The notes under the pieces were generated by a model that made no database searches, was not told where the DNA came from, and saw only the letters and a program-made list of their open reading frames with translations. Shown one piece after another: positions 35,712 to 47,780 of a stretch of DNA of 64,000 nt (position 1 is the stretch's first letter; every line of letters begins with the position of its first letter). This DNA comes from Saxidomus purpurata. Taxonomy: Eukaryota > Mollusca > Bivalvia > Venerida > Veneridae. The position numbers were made by a program, and so were the translations under genes. The DNA lies in contig JAFMSR010000015.1 of the NCBI GenBank assembly GCA_022818135.1, positions 3,955,859 to 4,019,858 on the forward strand, written 5' to 3'.

Positions 35712-36157
35712 ACAAGAGGGCCAAGATGGCCCTTTATTGCTCACCTGAATACCATTAGCTATAATACAAGGGGTCATGATTTTAACATAATTCTTAGAGG
35801 TCCACTACACAATACTTAGTAACATTCCAATAATCTAAGCTCTGCCTGTGGGCCTTGTGGTTTTTTAAGTTTTTCCTATATAAGCCTATGTGAAATCAAG
35901 TGACCCCCCAACATCCCCCCCCCCCCTCTCGGGAAGGGTTAATTTTCATCCCGGGGGTCATGATCTGAACAATCTTGGTAAAGGTCCACAAGGCAATGCT
36001 ACATGCTAAATATCTCAGCTCTAGGCTTTGTGGTTTCAATTAGATTTTTAAAGACAATGTAAAATCAAGTGACCCCCTTGGGCGTGGTCAGTTGTGACCC
36101 AGGGGTCATGATTTGAACAATCTTGGAAGAGGTCCACTAGGCAATGTTACATGCTAA

Positions 36158-37381
36158 GGCCAGCATTTTTTTATCTTCTGGTTTACGGGACCGCCGACTC
36201 TACTTTTTGGTGAAATCAAATAAAAATAAAAGTCCCTTTCCGTAATTTTATTTTCATTTTGTCCGCCGCTCCGTTTCCTAAGCGTAAAACGAAAATAATT
36301 TTTTTACGGTATAGTAGTGTTATTTTGATTCATCGGGCTCAAAAGACGCTTTTGTTTTAATATTGGTTCCCGAGTTTACCTGTGTCGTTGTTTCTTCATC
36401 GATGCGTGGCCGGGATACACTCCATTTTAATGGCGGACAACACAAATCGCATGCATGAGTTCGCAGTATTTTAAATTGAAAATTATCAATGTTACTAAAA
36501 ACAAAGAAGAATCCTTTATCAGGAGTTTCAATTTAGAATCGTCTGTCATTGATGTTGTTAATAATCTTCTTGACACTGAAAACACACTAGTTACGCATGT
36601 GTATGCGGACGATTAGGCTGTGGGTGCCGAGACAAAGTTGTATGTCCTGAAGGATTTTGGGTTTGTTGATTTCATGTACTTTAGTATTTTTAATATTAAA
36701 ATCAATTACTGAATGAATATATTGGTAATAAAATGAAGTGAAAATGTTTTATTGTCAGAGTGCAGAATAAAGAATTAAAACATCGGCTTACGGTCACACA
36801 GCACTTGTAACAGAAATAAAATGAACAAAGTCTAGACAAATTGAGAAGATTTCGACCATGGAGCAACTTGGATTATATTTATAAAGAGTCCTGTATAACA
36901 ATTGATGGCCGAGTGGTTAAGGTCGCTGCCTATGAATCACTTGCCCCTCATCGATGTGGGTTCGAAACCTTGCTTAGGGTGTAGAATTCTTCATGTGAGG
37001 AAGCTATCCAGCTAGCTTATGGAAGGTCGGTGGTTCTTCCCAGAACTATACTTAAAGCTACACTATACACCAGGCGTGTTTAGTCTCTATTTTATTCTAA
37101 AACACTACAAACCACATTATTCATACAAGCAACAACTAATAAACTGCTATATATCCAATAATAAGGTACAAAATAGGTTAGAATAATTAATTAATGGCCA
37201 AAATATTGTTTTTTTGAAGGCTTATGAAAATAAAAAAAAATCGACTCTTTTCGGCATTTTATTTTTATTTTTTTGGTCGACCGCTCTAAATTGTAACTTT
37301 TATTTTTATTTTTATTTCGCCCCCCCGACTCAATTTTTTTGAGAAATCTCCCGTAAACCAGAAGATAAAAAAATGCTGGCC
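36158..37381. mobile_element. Harbinger-like inverted-repeat element (1224 bp)
   Basis: Inverted ends of about 32 bp start GGCCAGCATTTTTTTATCTT and finish with its complement at 37381. A TAA duplication (36155-36157 and 37382-37384) matches the family B sequence 'catgctaaatatc' once the insert is removed. A 3-bp TWA duplication suggests PIF/Harbinger. No transposase frame is seen. A SINE sits inside. Confidence 0.85.
36901..37060 (+). repeat. tRNA-derived SINE
   Basis: A clear A box TGGCCGAGTGGTTAAGG (36906-36922) and B box GGTTCGAAACC (36959-36969), with a spacing that fits a Ser/Leu-type tRNA head. A tail 'catgtgaggaagctatcc' and 'ggaaggtcggtggttctt' follows, which looks like a conserved SINE body region. 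The head is better kept than the other tRNA-like patches here. It lies within the Harbinger-like element. Confidence 0.75.
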
Positions 37382-37446
37382 TAAATATCAAAGCTCAAGG
37401 CCTTGTTGTTTCAGAGAAGAATATTTTTATAAGCCTAGGTAAAATT

Positions 37447-38966
37447 GACATGACGCCGACTGTCAATCAAATCGTTCGACTGACCAATCAAAAAGCACTA
37501 TTTTTACACACCTCCACGCATTCTGTTTTCGAGAGTTTACCTCCGACATGTGGTAGAAGAGCTTGCGTATGTAGGGTCATTGTCTTCGTGGATAATTGAA
37601 TGTTTTATGTAAAAAATATATATATAAATGATGAAAAAGTAAATTTAATTACTACGAAGGGCTTTATATCAAGTTAACACCAAGAACTGAAAGAAATTTA
37701 AATGATACTTTGCTTACAGAAACAGTTAAACCGGCACTAAATCATGACCACGGACCTAATGTGTATATATGGTCCGTGTCGTGAACCATGTTAAATGTTT
37801 CGGTTACTTTTGTCATATTATATCAATTCATATCTCGATTAATTAAAAATCTTTTTGCAAACGCTTTAGTTTTTCACGGTAACTTTCAGCGGATAGAATG
37901 TATAGTTTAGTTATAATCATATACTTCGTCTATGGAGACTACAAGTATGCTTTGTCGGTGAGTATCATACGAAACCTTAATTTTTAGGAATAATATTAGA
38001 ATTAATTATTATAGTTTTTAATTAATATTAAATATAGATAAGCAGAGGGCAATTGTTAAGGAATTTGTTAAAAAAAATTGTAATCTGCACTAACTGTACG
38101 CATTATATATTATGTATGTTCTGACACAAATATTTTGTAAATTGCGACTTCAAACATACGTGCTGCATTTATTTCTGCATAACCGATGGCTGTTTTCTAT
38201 GTCATGGACCTATAAACAGACACGTGTCAAGAAAGATGATACATAATATACAGTGTGACATCTTGCCTTTATTTCGGTAAGTCACCGGGAGATATGTTTG
38301 TAATGTATCTCAATGCCGCCCTGCTTGACTGGTCGGATTTCATGGTACAATAAACATGTATGATCCATCTAATTAAAACTTGAATGTTTCGTTTGTATTT
38401 AATAGGTAATAATTGTTTGTCATCTGACATCGCTATCACCATTATAAATGCCGCTTTGCCAATTAACTTTGAAACTTCAAACTTTGATATGTTGATACAT
38501 CTTGGGAACAAAATACCAGGATACATGTAAATACTGACCACGGCGTGCAAAAAGTACTATATATGAACGAGCATATTTTCCATGGTGGTGAAAAAAATCC
38601 CTGTGAAAATGCATCGTGAATACATTTATTACATTACTATATATAAATGTTTTTTTTAAATATATATTTAAAATATTTTCCGTTTCGAGATCCTTTCGGC
38701 ATTTTGTGCACTCATTTCCCCCGTCTTGAAGAGTAAGTTTAAAATGTATGTATAATGCGTGATATGTATCTTGTTCTTTTATAAAAAGGAAACATAAAAT
38801 TTCGAAAAACAAAACAAAAAATCCCTTTTAAATGTGTTTCTATCCCAGTCAAAATGTGCAAGATCAGCATGTAGATACTGCCTGAACACTAAAGCGTGTC
38901 GGAGGTATTGTTATCTATCGATCGCGTGGTCGGTAGGCGGAGCGATCGATACTTTCGCGTCATGTC
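37447..38966. mobile_element. Inverted-repeat DNA element (1520 bp) of unclear superfamily
   Basis: Ends GACATGACGC and GCGTCATGTC are inverted; AATT (37443-37446 and 38967-38970) is a possible 4-bp duplication. Removing the insert restores the family B string 'gtaaaattaagtgac'. The interior has minus-strand open frames (38269-38550 and 38477-38812) without a recognisable domain. The near-palindrome 'atcgatcgcgtgg..gagcgatcgat' lies near the right end. Confidence 0.7.
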
Positions 38967-39444
38967 AATTAAGTGACCCCCTGGAGGTGTCAATTTTGAC
39001 CTGAGGGTCATAATTTGAACAATCTTATAAGAGGTCCACTAGGCATTTCTGAATGCTAAATATCTCAGCTTTATGACTTGAGGGTTCAAAGAAGATTTTT
39101 AAGTTTTTCCTATAATTATAAATAAGCTTATGTAAAACCAAGTGACCCCTAGGCAGGGTCAATTTTGAACGGTGCGGGGGGGGGGGGGTCATAATTTGAA
39201 CAATCTTGGTAGGGGTCCACTAGACAAAGCTACATGTGAAATATCTAAGCTCTAGGCTTTCTGGTTTTAGAGAAGAAGATTTTTTAAGTTTTTCCTGTAT
39301 AAGCCTATGCAAAAACAAGTGACCCCCAGGGATCATAATTTGAACAATCTTGGTAGAGAACCACTAGATTATGCCACATGCCAAATATCTAAGCTCTAGG
39401 CCTGCCTGTTCTTGAGAAGAAGATTTTTGAAGTTTTTCCTTTCT

Positions 39445-39458
39445 GTTGCCATGGCAAC
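39445..39458. promoter_or_regulatory. RFX X-box-like palindrome in a family B tail
   Basis: GTTGCCATGGCAAC fits the RFX X-box (GTNRCC-N-RGYAAC). The same site, mostly GTTGCCATAGCAAC, occurs in the tails of the family B copies at 23131-23144, 24189-24202, 30557-30570, 47538-47551 and 56052-56065, with one-base variants near 4677, 12477, 34237 and 46455. The motif match is seen; binding is only a possibility. Confidence 0.5.
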
Positions 39459-39699
39459 AAGAGTTCTGCATGGCATGGAATTATTTAAACAACTATGAAA
39501 GGCCTTCATGCAAGGAACATCCCTGCCAAGTTATATCATCATTGGCCTAGAGTGGTTTCAGAGGGGATGTTGTTTGAAGGAAAATGTTAATGGACCTACG
39601 ACGTACCCTGTACGATGTACAATGGACGCCAGGCAGAATGCAATCCTAATAGGCTAATAAATAGCTCACATTGGCACTTTGTGCCAGGTGAGCTAAAAA

Positions 39700-39988
39700 T
39701 CTGAAGACTCATCAATTTGGTGTGGCCTGAGGTAGTAATGCTTCCATATGGTTCTTGTGCATTGCACTACCATTCATTGCAGACTATGCAATAACTGTGG
39801 AAAATTAGGGGACAAATTCCATTTTATTTTTTAATGTACTTTATTTAATAATGAAAGAAAACAATACCTTAAACCGTGTTATTTACGACGACATAATACA
39901 GTAATACAGTGCACTGATGAGTACAAATAACAAAACTGAACACTTGAATCTTTGCAAATTTGTGAAATGCATTTTATGTCGTCGTTAA
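39700..39988. other. No gene seen
   Basis: Sequence after the family B 3' end. 'ggttcttgtgcattgcacta' near 39760 resembles a family C core piece. No exon seen. Confidence 0.35.
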
Positions 39989-39992
39989 TTAA

Positions 39993-40368
39993 AGGGACAT
40001 ACCCTACATCTAGCAGATTATATTCTCGAAATATTGATAATGTGTTCAATGAACGTAAAATGATAAATAAATATAATTTTAAAGACCAACATAATATCCT
40101 AAAATGCTTCCTTTTACCACAATTAATCAATAAAGAGGCATTCTGAAATAAACCGCATCCATCCATCAATTGTATAACAACAACTCAACATAGGCTACTG
40201 AATGGTTTACAGTACTGCAACATATTTTAAAACCCTGATTTCATCGATAATGGCTGGAAAGTACTAGCGTAAACTTTTAGGTAAGTTATAATACTAAGTC
40301 TTCAGAATGTTCTATTATTTAAGTTTTTGAGGTTATTTAGTTTGACATAAGTTATAGGGTGTGTCCCT
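39993..40368. mobile_element. TTAA-flanked inverted-repeat MITE (376 bp)
   Basis: TTAA at 39989-39992 and 40369-40372 flank AGGGACATACCCTA and TAGGGTGTGTCCCT, which are inverted with one mismatch. It is short and non-coding. It could be piggyBac-like, but the ends differ from those of the element at 27580. Confidence 0.6.
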
Positions 40369-40433
40369 TTAAGCTTTTATTAACAACATAAATTCAGCAT
40401 ACAATTCTCGTCATGTTATTATACAGGTATCAG

Positions 40434-40655
40434 TTTTTGTGTCGCCCTTTTGGAGAAAAGGCGATACATAGGGATCGTTTTTTCTGTCCGTCCGTCTGTC
40501 ACAAAAACTTAACGTGGCTATAACTTTGCCATTTTAAGATTTCTTCATCAAACATTGAAATTGTATTGCTTATGACACAAGGGTCATGATGCCAACATAT
40601 TTTGTAGGTCAAGGTCATATTTGACAGAGTTATGCCCCCTTTTTATTTGTGTGTG
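40434..40655 (-). mobile_element. Family F fragment, minus strand
   Basis: On the minus strand it reads as a family F core unit (AGGTCAAGGTCATA is visible on the plus strand), a GACGGACGGACAG tract and hairpin TATCGCCTTTTC..AAAAGGGCGACAC, then AAAAA. It is truncated after one unit near 40655. The 3' hairpin here is better paired than in the copy at 26801. Confidence 0.7.
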
Positions 40656-40818
40656 ACGTCAGTCACTCACAAATATAGCGAGGCCGTATTTCAAGACACG
40701 CAACTGTCAAAAAACAACAACCGAATGGTTGAATCATTATTGTTTTTCATTCTGTATTGTTACTCGAAATTATCTCACTAATGAGCAAATATTATCGAGG
40801 GTGGGTGAGCGCTGAATG

Positions 40819-41275
40819 TTAATCGCGCGATCTATATTCCAGGAGAGCACTTTTGAATTTGTCGTTTTTGGAACAAGTTACAACTGAGCCCGGTAATGAG
40901 TTCCAATCACGGATTGTTTGAGGCACAAATGAGTTTTTGTAAATGTCTGTGTTACTTGTCACTTGTTTAATTGATTTAGAGTTGGAACTTCGTTGCTCAC
41001 GCAGCCGCGGGTCAAATTCCAGAAGGTCATTAGCGGGGACGGCCACCAGGTCGTAAACGATCTTGTGTAGGAATGCCAGGCGCTGGTCTTGTCTGCATTC
41101 CTTTAAGGGTTTCCACTTTAGGTCACACATAATGTTAGAAACACTACTTTTGCGCCCACAGTTGTTAGAAACGACACGCGCTGTGTGCCTTTGTACTCCC
41201 TTAAGCTTGTCTATGTCTTTCTGGAGGTGGGGGTCCCAAACAACACTTGCGTAATCACGAGAGTGTCCACTTCGG
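40819..41275 (-). pseudogene. LINE 3' coding fragment (CR1/RTE-like RT C-terminus)
   Basis: The minus strand is open from about 41275 to the stop at 40819: DYASVVWDPHLQKDIDKLKG, VQRHTARVVSNN, then MCDLKWKPLKECRQDQRLAF, LHKIVYDLVAVPAND, SFVPQTIRDWNSLP and a short tail. This is the thumb and C-terminal region typical of many animal non-LTR elements. The RT catalytic part is missing. A severe 5' truncation explains the size. Confidence 0.8.
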
Positions 41276-42000
41276 AAACCATGTTGTAAGATGGTTAATA
41301 TTTCATGATGTTACAGGTGTTTCATTCATTTTTCGTACCAAGATTGTAGTTTATTGTGCACATGATAGTAATCAATTTTAGTTTATACTAATTTATTTCA
41401 GCTCAATTGTGAAAAAAGCTTGAAGCTTATCGAGTCACTCTCGAGTCGGCTTCCTGGAAGAACCAGTTCTGGTGTCATATGAGGAAGTACGGTCGTGACC
41501 CTCTATACCACCACTCCCCTTAATCAATATTTAGAAATGATATTTGAATAAAATGTTTTGGTGTTTTCTACATATTGAATGTCCAATGGTAAACGACATC
41601 TCTTTACCAAACAGTCACTACAGAACACCTCTACTAATTTTCCCAAACATTTTGGTGCCTGAAATATATAGCTATTTTGCTAGTAAGCTATACAAATTTA
41701 TAGGCCCAAATTCATGTTTGGGATCCTAAATTCATTTTGGGGACTATTTCAAACACTTTACAAGAACCTTAAGTGGGTCTTTATCAAATTTTGAGATGGT
41801 TTTGTTTTGATCCGAAGCCAAACGTTCCGAAGCCAAAAGTTTCGGCCGCAATATGTTTCTCCTTCTACTTAATGGCTAACGTTCAATACTGAAACATTAT
41901 ATAATTTATAGCCCCATCAGGGTGATTTAAAAAAGAAAGAACTGCCAGGTTTCCAGAGCTACTCAATCCATCCGATACCTCCTGACAGAGTGTTAAAAAA
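41276..42000. other. No gene seen
   Basis: AT-rich. A small hairpin AAGCTTGAAGCTT lies near 41418, and 'gtgtcatatgaggaagtac' near 41470 may be a SINE tail. The open frame 41544-41729 has no supporting features. Confidence 0.35.
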
Positions 42001-42155
42001 AACAAGAGCTGTCAGTAGTGCTTGCCAATAAAACAAAACTTTGACAGTTAAGGGCACACAAGACTTTAACTAGGAATTTCTAAGTACAAATCAAGAAACA
42101 TTTTCACAGAGTTATCTTCTTTTGCTTACAGATAGGTCTCATGATGGTACATAAG
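42001..42155 (+). repeat. Family I element, 5' piece, cut by the pogo-like insertion
   Basis: AACAAGAGCTGTCAGTAGTGC leads into 'ttgccaataaaacaaaac' and 'gttaagggcacacaagactt'. It stops at the TA target at 42156. The same 135-140 bp recur at 52786-52926, to the right of the insertion. Confidence 0.65.
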
Positions 42156-42402
42156 TACAGTAAAACTTCAATAACTCGAGGTCGCAAGGGGACGAGTAAG
42201 ATGCTCGAGTTATCCGAGGTCTCGAGTTATCAGAATTATGGAAAGTTTACAAGTTTTTCTACTGTGACGTATCTTACAAACAAAGAGAATTTGAGGACCT
42301 TCATGCTGTATTCATTTACTTCATTAGATCACGAATCCTGAATAACCATTTTGTATCTTCCCTTACCAAAATGACTTGTACTGACATATATGTCCCTTAT
42401 AT

Positions 42403-42623
42403 CCTTTGGACACCGGCATATTTTGTTACACACTCGACAGACATGCATGCGTTTTTGTAAAGACTGTACATCACGTTTTGGCTAGTAACTTATGGTTTAC
42501 TGCGTGTGTTGTATACGTCAGCAAATAGATTGAGCTGTACCATGAAAATGTAAAATTTCCATTGGCCCACCTACAGAGGTCACGCGCAGGGGTCAACCCT
42601 GTCTGCTAACCTGCGCATGGACT

Positions 42624-42654
<31 letters not shown>

Positions 42655-43752
42655 CTAACGAGAGGTCAATTTCAAGCGTTCTCATAAGATGTCAATATAC
42701 CTAGGTTTGAGTACGACATGTCTGCTTTATGTCTGTGAAAAAATATTTGCACGCGCTCAAAACACTATCCCACAGGGGCCTGTACGCGAACGTTGGTAAA
42801 ATGAAAATTTTCAAAGCTGGTAAAATTGTGTTCAAGGTCGTCTTAAAGTGTCAGCATTTGCCTCGGACGTCTGAGTTTTCAACAGTCAGGAGCTGTCGGC
42901 ATAGCCTTTAAATTCATACAGACAAAACGTGTTCCATACGGTCACTGTCACTTCTATGGAAGGCCAAACCTGTCTTAACCCGCGTATACGGTTTATTACG
43001 TTACAGGTGTTCAAAGGATATATAAAATTCCGTAAGACCAGTGTTTTTGGTTAATTTCACCTGAATTTGCATTTAGTGTGTGTCAGTGGTTGAAAATGGG
43101 ACAAACATGAGACTTTGGCATAAAAACAGAATTTTCTTGTATAACCTTTGGACACCGGCATATTTTGTTACACACTCGACAGACGTTTTTGTAAAGACTG
43201 TACATCACGTTTTGGCTACTTTCGGTTTACTGCGCGTGTTGTATACGTCAGCAAATAGATTGAGCTGTAACATGAAAGTAAAATTTCCATTGGCCCACCT
43301 ACAGAGGTCACGCGCAGGGGTCACCCTGTCTGCTAACCTGCGCATGGACTTCTTTTTTTTTTTTTTTTTTTTTGCTAACGAGAAGTCAATTTCAAGCGTT
43401 CTCATAAGATGTCAATATACCTAGGTTTGAGTACGACATGTCTGCTTTATGTCTGTGAAAAAATATTTGCACGCGCTCAAAACACTATCCCACAGGGGCC
43501 TGTACGTGAACGTTGGTAAAATGAAAATTTTCAAAGCTGGTAAAATTGTGTCCAAGGTCATTTTCAAGGTCGTCTTAAAGTGTCAGCATTTGCCTCGGAC
43601 GTCTGAGTTTTCAACAGTCAGGAGCTGTCGGCATAGCCTTTAAATTCATACAGACAAAACGTGTTCCATACGGTCACTGTCACTTCTATGGAAGGCCAAA
43701 CCTGTCTTAACCCGCGTATACGGTTTATTACGTTACAGGTGTTCAAAGGATA
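42403..43752. repeat. Direct duplication of about 610 bp
   Basis: 42403-43020 and 43145-43752 are nearly identical, starting CCTTTGGACACCGGCATATT and ending 'ggtgttcaaaggata', with a 124-bp unrelated spacer. Both contain a poly-T run (about 42626 and 43352). Both encode the same short open frame with a few differences (42729-42911 and 43449-43643), including a 12-bp addition in the second copy. No domain recognised. Confidence 0.8.
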
Positions 43753-43754
43753 CG

Positions 43755-43970
43755 CAACTTATACTTGACTTATATGAGATATATAAGTTACATATAAGTT
43801 ACATATAAGTCACATAAAACTAGCCTAAGTCTGTTATATGTATAAGCCATTTATATGTCATTTTAAGCCCTTTTATTTTTCAACATATAAGCCACTTATA
43901 AGTCACTTATATGTCTCGTAGTCTGTAGCTGTCAGCTATATGTCAGTTATATGCCAGTTATATGAATCCA
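43755..43970. repeat. AT-rich palindromic short-word array, left
   Basis: Irregular repeats of ATATAAGT-TACATATAAG and ACTTATATG, many self-complementary. They begin 'acttgacttatatgagatat', as does the second array at 44935. Confidence 0.65.
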
Positions 43971-44558
43971 TTGCGAGCAGAATTTTCTTAGAGATACAGC
44001 GTGCTACATTATATAATATTACTGATAACAAATGGTATTTGGTCAATCTCTGGGTTCATCTTGTATACAGAGATGAAAATAAACATATGATACTCATTGT
44101 CTGAAACAGGAAGTAACCTGTCAGCTTTCTGATTGGTTGAATTTGAATACTAAACAGACATTATGATGGTAACATAAATTATGTGGAAGAAGTTGGTGAT
44201 AGAATATTATTTTTTGCATTCTTATAATGATGATACTTTTAAATATTTTTATGGATTGAATTTGATTATACCATGGGAAAGAATACAGCATCATATGCAA
44301 AGGTAAGGTTACAAACATGATAGAAAGAAGCTTTAGACCATTTCAAAGTTAAGAGTTAAGAAATCAATGAATTGTGAAGACCAGTTTTCAATAAATGATA
44401 TAATTTTTCAATTCAGACACCTATTTATCAATATTTTAAAGAAAAATTCTCATTTTAAGGTTGTCTGTTAAAACAGATTTGAATGAAAAAAAAATTCAAG
44501 TTAGAATGAATGTTTCTTGTCAGCTATTCACTGAGTTACGTTCATGTCTTTCTTTTAG

Positions 44559-44668
44559 GATATGTGTGGGAAAAGAGAAAATGCCCAGAAAAGGATGTGG
44601 TTCAACCAATAAACCAGAAGTGTGCTGATGCCAGGGCAGTTTTCAGAATAATCTGCAAAAAGACTTAA
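44559..44668 (+). CDS. Possible terminal exon of an unidentified gene
   Basis: A strong acceptor (gtctttcttttag) is followed by a frame reading YVWEKRKCPEKDVVQPINQ and CADARAVFRIICKKT, then TAA at 44666-44668. AATAAA follows at about 44835, a plausible poly(A) signal. The frame is short and unrecognised. It may belong to element K. The donor-like GCAAAGgtaagg at 44304 could end a preceding exon, but it does not give this frame. Confidence 0.3.
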
Positions 44669-44934
44669 GAACAACAATTTTGTATAGATGAACAGTTACT
44701 GTGTTAACTGAACAGAAAAAAACAGAGAGAAGAACAAATTCAAACCAGAAAAAAGAGACTTTTTTTTGTGTTTACATAATGTTAAAATCATTACTGATGA
44801 AAAATTGCATACTGGTATCTAAATGACGTGATGAATAAAATTTTGTATAAATTTACTGAAATCATTATTTTTTGTGAATTACATAATATTCTCATTTTAG
44901 TGCTGCATCTGTTTTGGACATCAAAATCAAGATC

Positions 44935-45183
44935 TTTACTTGACTTATATGTCACATATAAGTCACATATAAGTTATTGTAATAAATAACTTATATGTGA
45001 CATATGTCACATATAACTTTTTGTAATATGTGACATATAAGTGACTTATATGTGGCTAAAAGATAAGGCATACACTGCTTCTAACATATATGTCACATAC
45101 ATCTAATTTGCATTTAAAATACTAATATGTCCCAACTATGTGACTTATAGGTAAATTGTCTCTGTGAAGAATAAGTTACATAT
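44935..45183. repeat. AT-rich palindromic short-word array, right
   Basis: Contains TTATATGTCACATATAAGTC, AATAACTTATATGTGACATA and similar words on both strands. It is interrupted at 45184 by a family B element, after which 'ggcttataagtgacatataa' continues at 46661. Confidence 0.65.
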
Positions 45184-46659
45184 AACAAGAGGGCCAAGAT
45201 GGCCCTATATCGCTCACCTTGGTACAAGTCCACTTGCCTGGTGGAAGATCACTAGATAATGTTATATACCAAATAAGTTTTCCTATATACGCCTTTGTAA
45301 AAAAAATGATCCCCCCCCCCAGGCAAGGTCAATTTTGACCCCAGGGGCATAATTTGAACAAACTTTAAAGAGGTCTACTAGGCAATGCTACATGCCAAAT
45401 ATCTAAGCTCTAGGCCTTGTGGTTTCAGAGAAGAAGACTTTTAAAGTTTTTACTATATATTCCTATGCAAAACTAAGTGACCCCCGGTGCGGGGTCAATT
45501 TTGACCCGGGGGTCATAATTTGAACAATATTGGTAGAGGTCCACTAGCCAATGCTACATGCTAAATATCAAAGCTCTAGGCCTTGTGGTTTCAGAGAAGA
45601 AGATTTTTAAAGTTTTCCCTATATAAGCCTATGTAAAACTAAGTGACCCCCGGTGCGGGGTCAATTTTGATCCGGGGCTCATAATTTGAACAATCTTGGT
45701 AGAGGTCCAATAGCCAATGCTACATGCCAAATATCTAAGCTCTAGGCCTTGTGGTTTCAGAGAAGAAGATTTTTTAAGTTTTTCCTATATACTCCTATGC
45801 AAAACTAAGTGACCCCCGGGGTGGGGTCAATTTTGACCTGGGGGTCATAATTTGAACAATATTGGTAGAGGTCCACTAGCCAATTATACATGCCAAATAT
45901 CTAAGCTCTAGGCCTTGTGGTTTCAAAGAAGAAGATTTTTAAAGTTTTTACTATATAAGCCTATGTAAAACTAAGTGACCCCCGGTGCGGGGTCAATTTT
46001 GATCCCAGGCTCATAATTTGAACAATCTTGGTAGAGGTCCAATAGCCAATGCTACATGCCAAATATCTTAGCTCTAGGCCTTGTGGTTTCAGAGAAGAAG
46101 ATTTTTTAAGTTTTTCCTATATATTCCTATGCAAAACTAAGTGACCCCCGGTGCGGGGTCAATTTTGACCCGGGGGTCATAATTTGAACAATCTTGGTAG
46201 AGGTCTACTAGACAATGCTACATGCCAAATATCTTAGCTCTAGGCCATGTGGTTTCAGAGAAGAAGATTTTTAAAGTTTTTACTATATATGCCTATGCAA
46301 AAACTAAGGGCCCACCCGAGCGGGGTCAATTTTGACCCGGGGGTCATAATTTGAACAATCTTGGTAGAGGTCCACTAGACAATGCTACATGCAAAATATC
46401 TAAGCTCTAAGCGTTGTGGTTTCAGAGAAGAAGATTTTTAAAGTTTTTCCTATTTGCTGCCATAGCAACTAGAGTTCTGCATGGAATGGAATTCTTTGAA
46501 CAATTTTGGTAGAGCTTCATGCAAGGAACATTCCTGCATAGTTTTATCAACATTGGCCTAGAGGTTCAGAGGAGATGTCATTTGAATCAAAATGTTGACG
46601 GATGACGGACAATCATCGATCACAAAAGCTCACCCTGGCATAGCCAGGTGAGCTAAAAA
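45184..46659 (+). mobile_element. Family B element, complete copy inserted in the palindromic array
   Basis: AACAAGAGGGCCAAGATGGCCC with 'tatcgctcacc'. About seven core units follow, then a tail with GCTGCCATAGCAAC, a GACGGATGACGGAC tract and the 3' hairpin AGCTCACC-CTGGC-ATA-GCCAG-GTGAGCT, ending AAAAA. The 5' units closely match those of the copy at 3729. Confidence 0.85.
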
Positions 46660-47190
46660 CGGCTTATAAGTGACATATAAGTTTTTTTGGTAAGGGTTAT
46701 TCAATTAAATCCCGTCTGTTTGTTTACATACAGTGGAACTTCCGATAACTGGACCTTCCAAATACCGGAAACTTCCGAAAACCCGATGATATTCAAAGTC
46801 CGGAAATTTCCTCCTCTATTTTCTATGTAAAACGTACTTCCGAATACCAGAAGTTCCAAATTCCAAATATCGGACGATATTTTCGTCAATTTTAACTTAT
46901 CTCAGTACAAATTGTCTTCAAAAAACCGGACACTACAAACACTTGGATCATGAATAATTGCATCCGGCAAAGTGATTGCCATTGTTTGACCAATTAGCGG
47001 TTATCGTTAATTTTGACACGCGTTAGAATCACAACCTGTCAATCAAAGGATTAAATATTAACACAAGACTGTAAGTATAGTATAAGATATTGATTGCGAA
47101 TTGAAGAAAGGATCAGCGGATTAATGTTTGATGTTTACATAAACATCTTCAAACACCAATTAAGTCTAATTTAGTTATTTTTAAAAGTAT

Positions 47191-47768
47191 TAAGTTTTTC
47201 CTATATAAGCCTATGTAAAACTAAGTGACCCCCGTGTTCGGTCAATTTTGACTCGGGGGTCATAATTTGAACAATCTTGGTAGAAGTCCACTAGACAATG
47301 CTACATGCCAAATATCTAAGCTCTCTGCCTTGTGGTTTCAGAGAAGAAGAATTTTAAAGTTTTTCCTATATATGCCAATGTAAAACTAAGTGACCACCCG
47401 TGCAGGGTCAATTTTGACCCAGGGCTAATAATTTTAACAATCTTGGTAGAGGTCCACTAGACAATGCTACATGCCAAATATCTAAGCTCTAAGCGTTGTG
47501 GTTTCAGAGAAGAAGATTTTTTAAGTTTCTCCTATTTGTTGCCATAGCAACCAGAGTTCTGCATTGAATGGAATTCTTTGAACAACTTTGATAGAGCTTC
47601 ATGCAGGGAACATCCCTGCAAAGTTTCATTAACATTGGCCCAGTCGTTTCAGAGGAGATGTCGTTTGAAGGAAATGGTGGACGGACGACGTAAGACGTAC
47701 GACGGAACCCGGACAGAATGCGATCCTAATAGCTCACTCTGGCACTTTGTGCCAGGTGAGCTAAAAAG
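47191..47768 (+). repeat. Family B fragment, 5'-truncated
   Basis: Starts in a unit at 'taagtttttcctatataagc'. It has about two core units, a tail with GTTGCCATAGCAAC (47538-47551), a GGACGGACGACGT tract and the intact 3' hairpin (inner stem GGCAC/GTGCC), ending AAAAA. Confidence 0.8.
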
Positions 47769-47780
47769 CGTAAATTTATA

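Larger units (their letters stand above)
35711..39699 (+). mobile_element. Family B element split by two other transposons
   Basis: The 5' end AACAAGAGGGCCAAGATGGCCC abuts the family C end. Core units are interrupted at 36158-37381 and at 37447-38966, and continue correctly across each gap. The tail has the canonical GTTGCCATGGCAAC (39445-39458), a degraded GACGT tract and the 3' hairpin with inner stem GGCAC/GTGCC, ending AAAAA at 39699. Without the inserts the element is about 1.2 kb. Confidence 0.8.
42335..46703. mobile_element. Candidate element K with inverted TGAATAACC ends and AT-rich palindromic arrays
   Basis: Left TGAATAACC..CCCTTACCAAAAT followed by ATATATGTC; right GACATATAAGTTTTTTTGGTA, then AGGGTTATTCA, are inverted versions of each other. 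Between them lie a 0.6-kb duplication, two arrays of ACTTATATGTCACATATAAG-type words, a possible terminal exon and a family B insertion. No target duplication was identified, so the boundaries are provisional. Confidence 0.45.

Noticed and set aside
43080..43424. Open frame of 114 codons including a Phe run
   Set aside because: It depends on reading through a poly-T tract, has no supporting homology, and part of it repeats from the first copy of the duplication.
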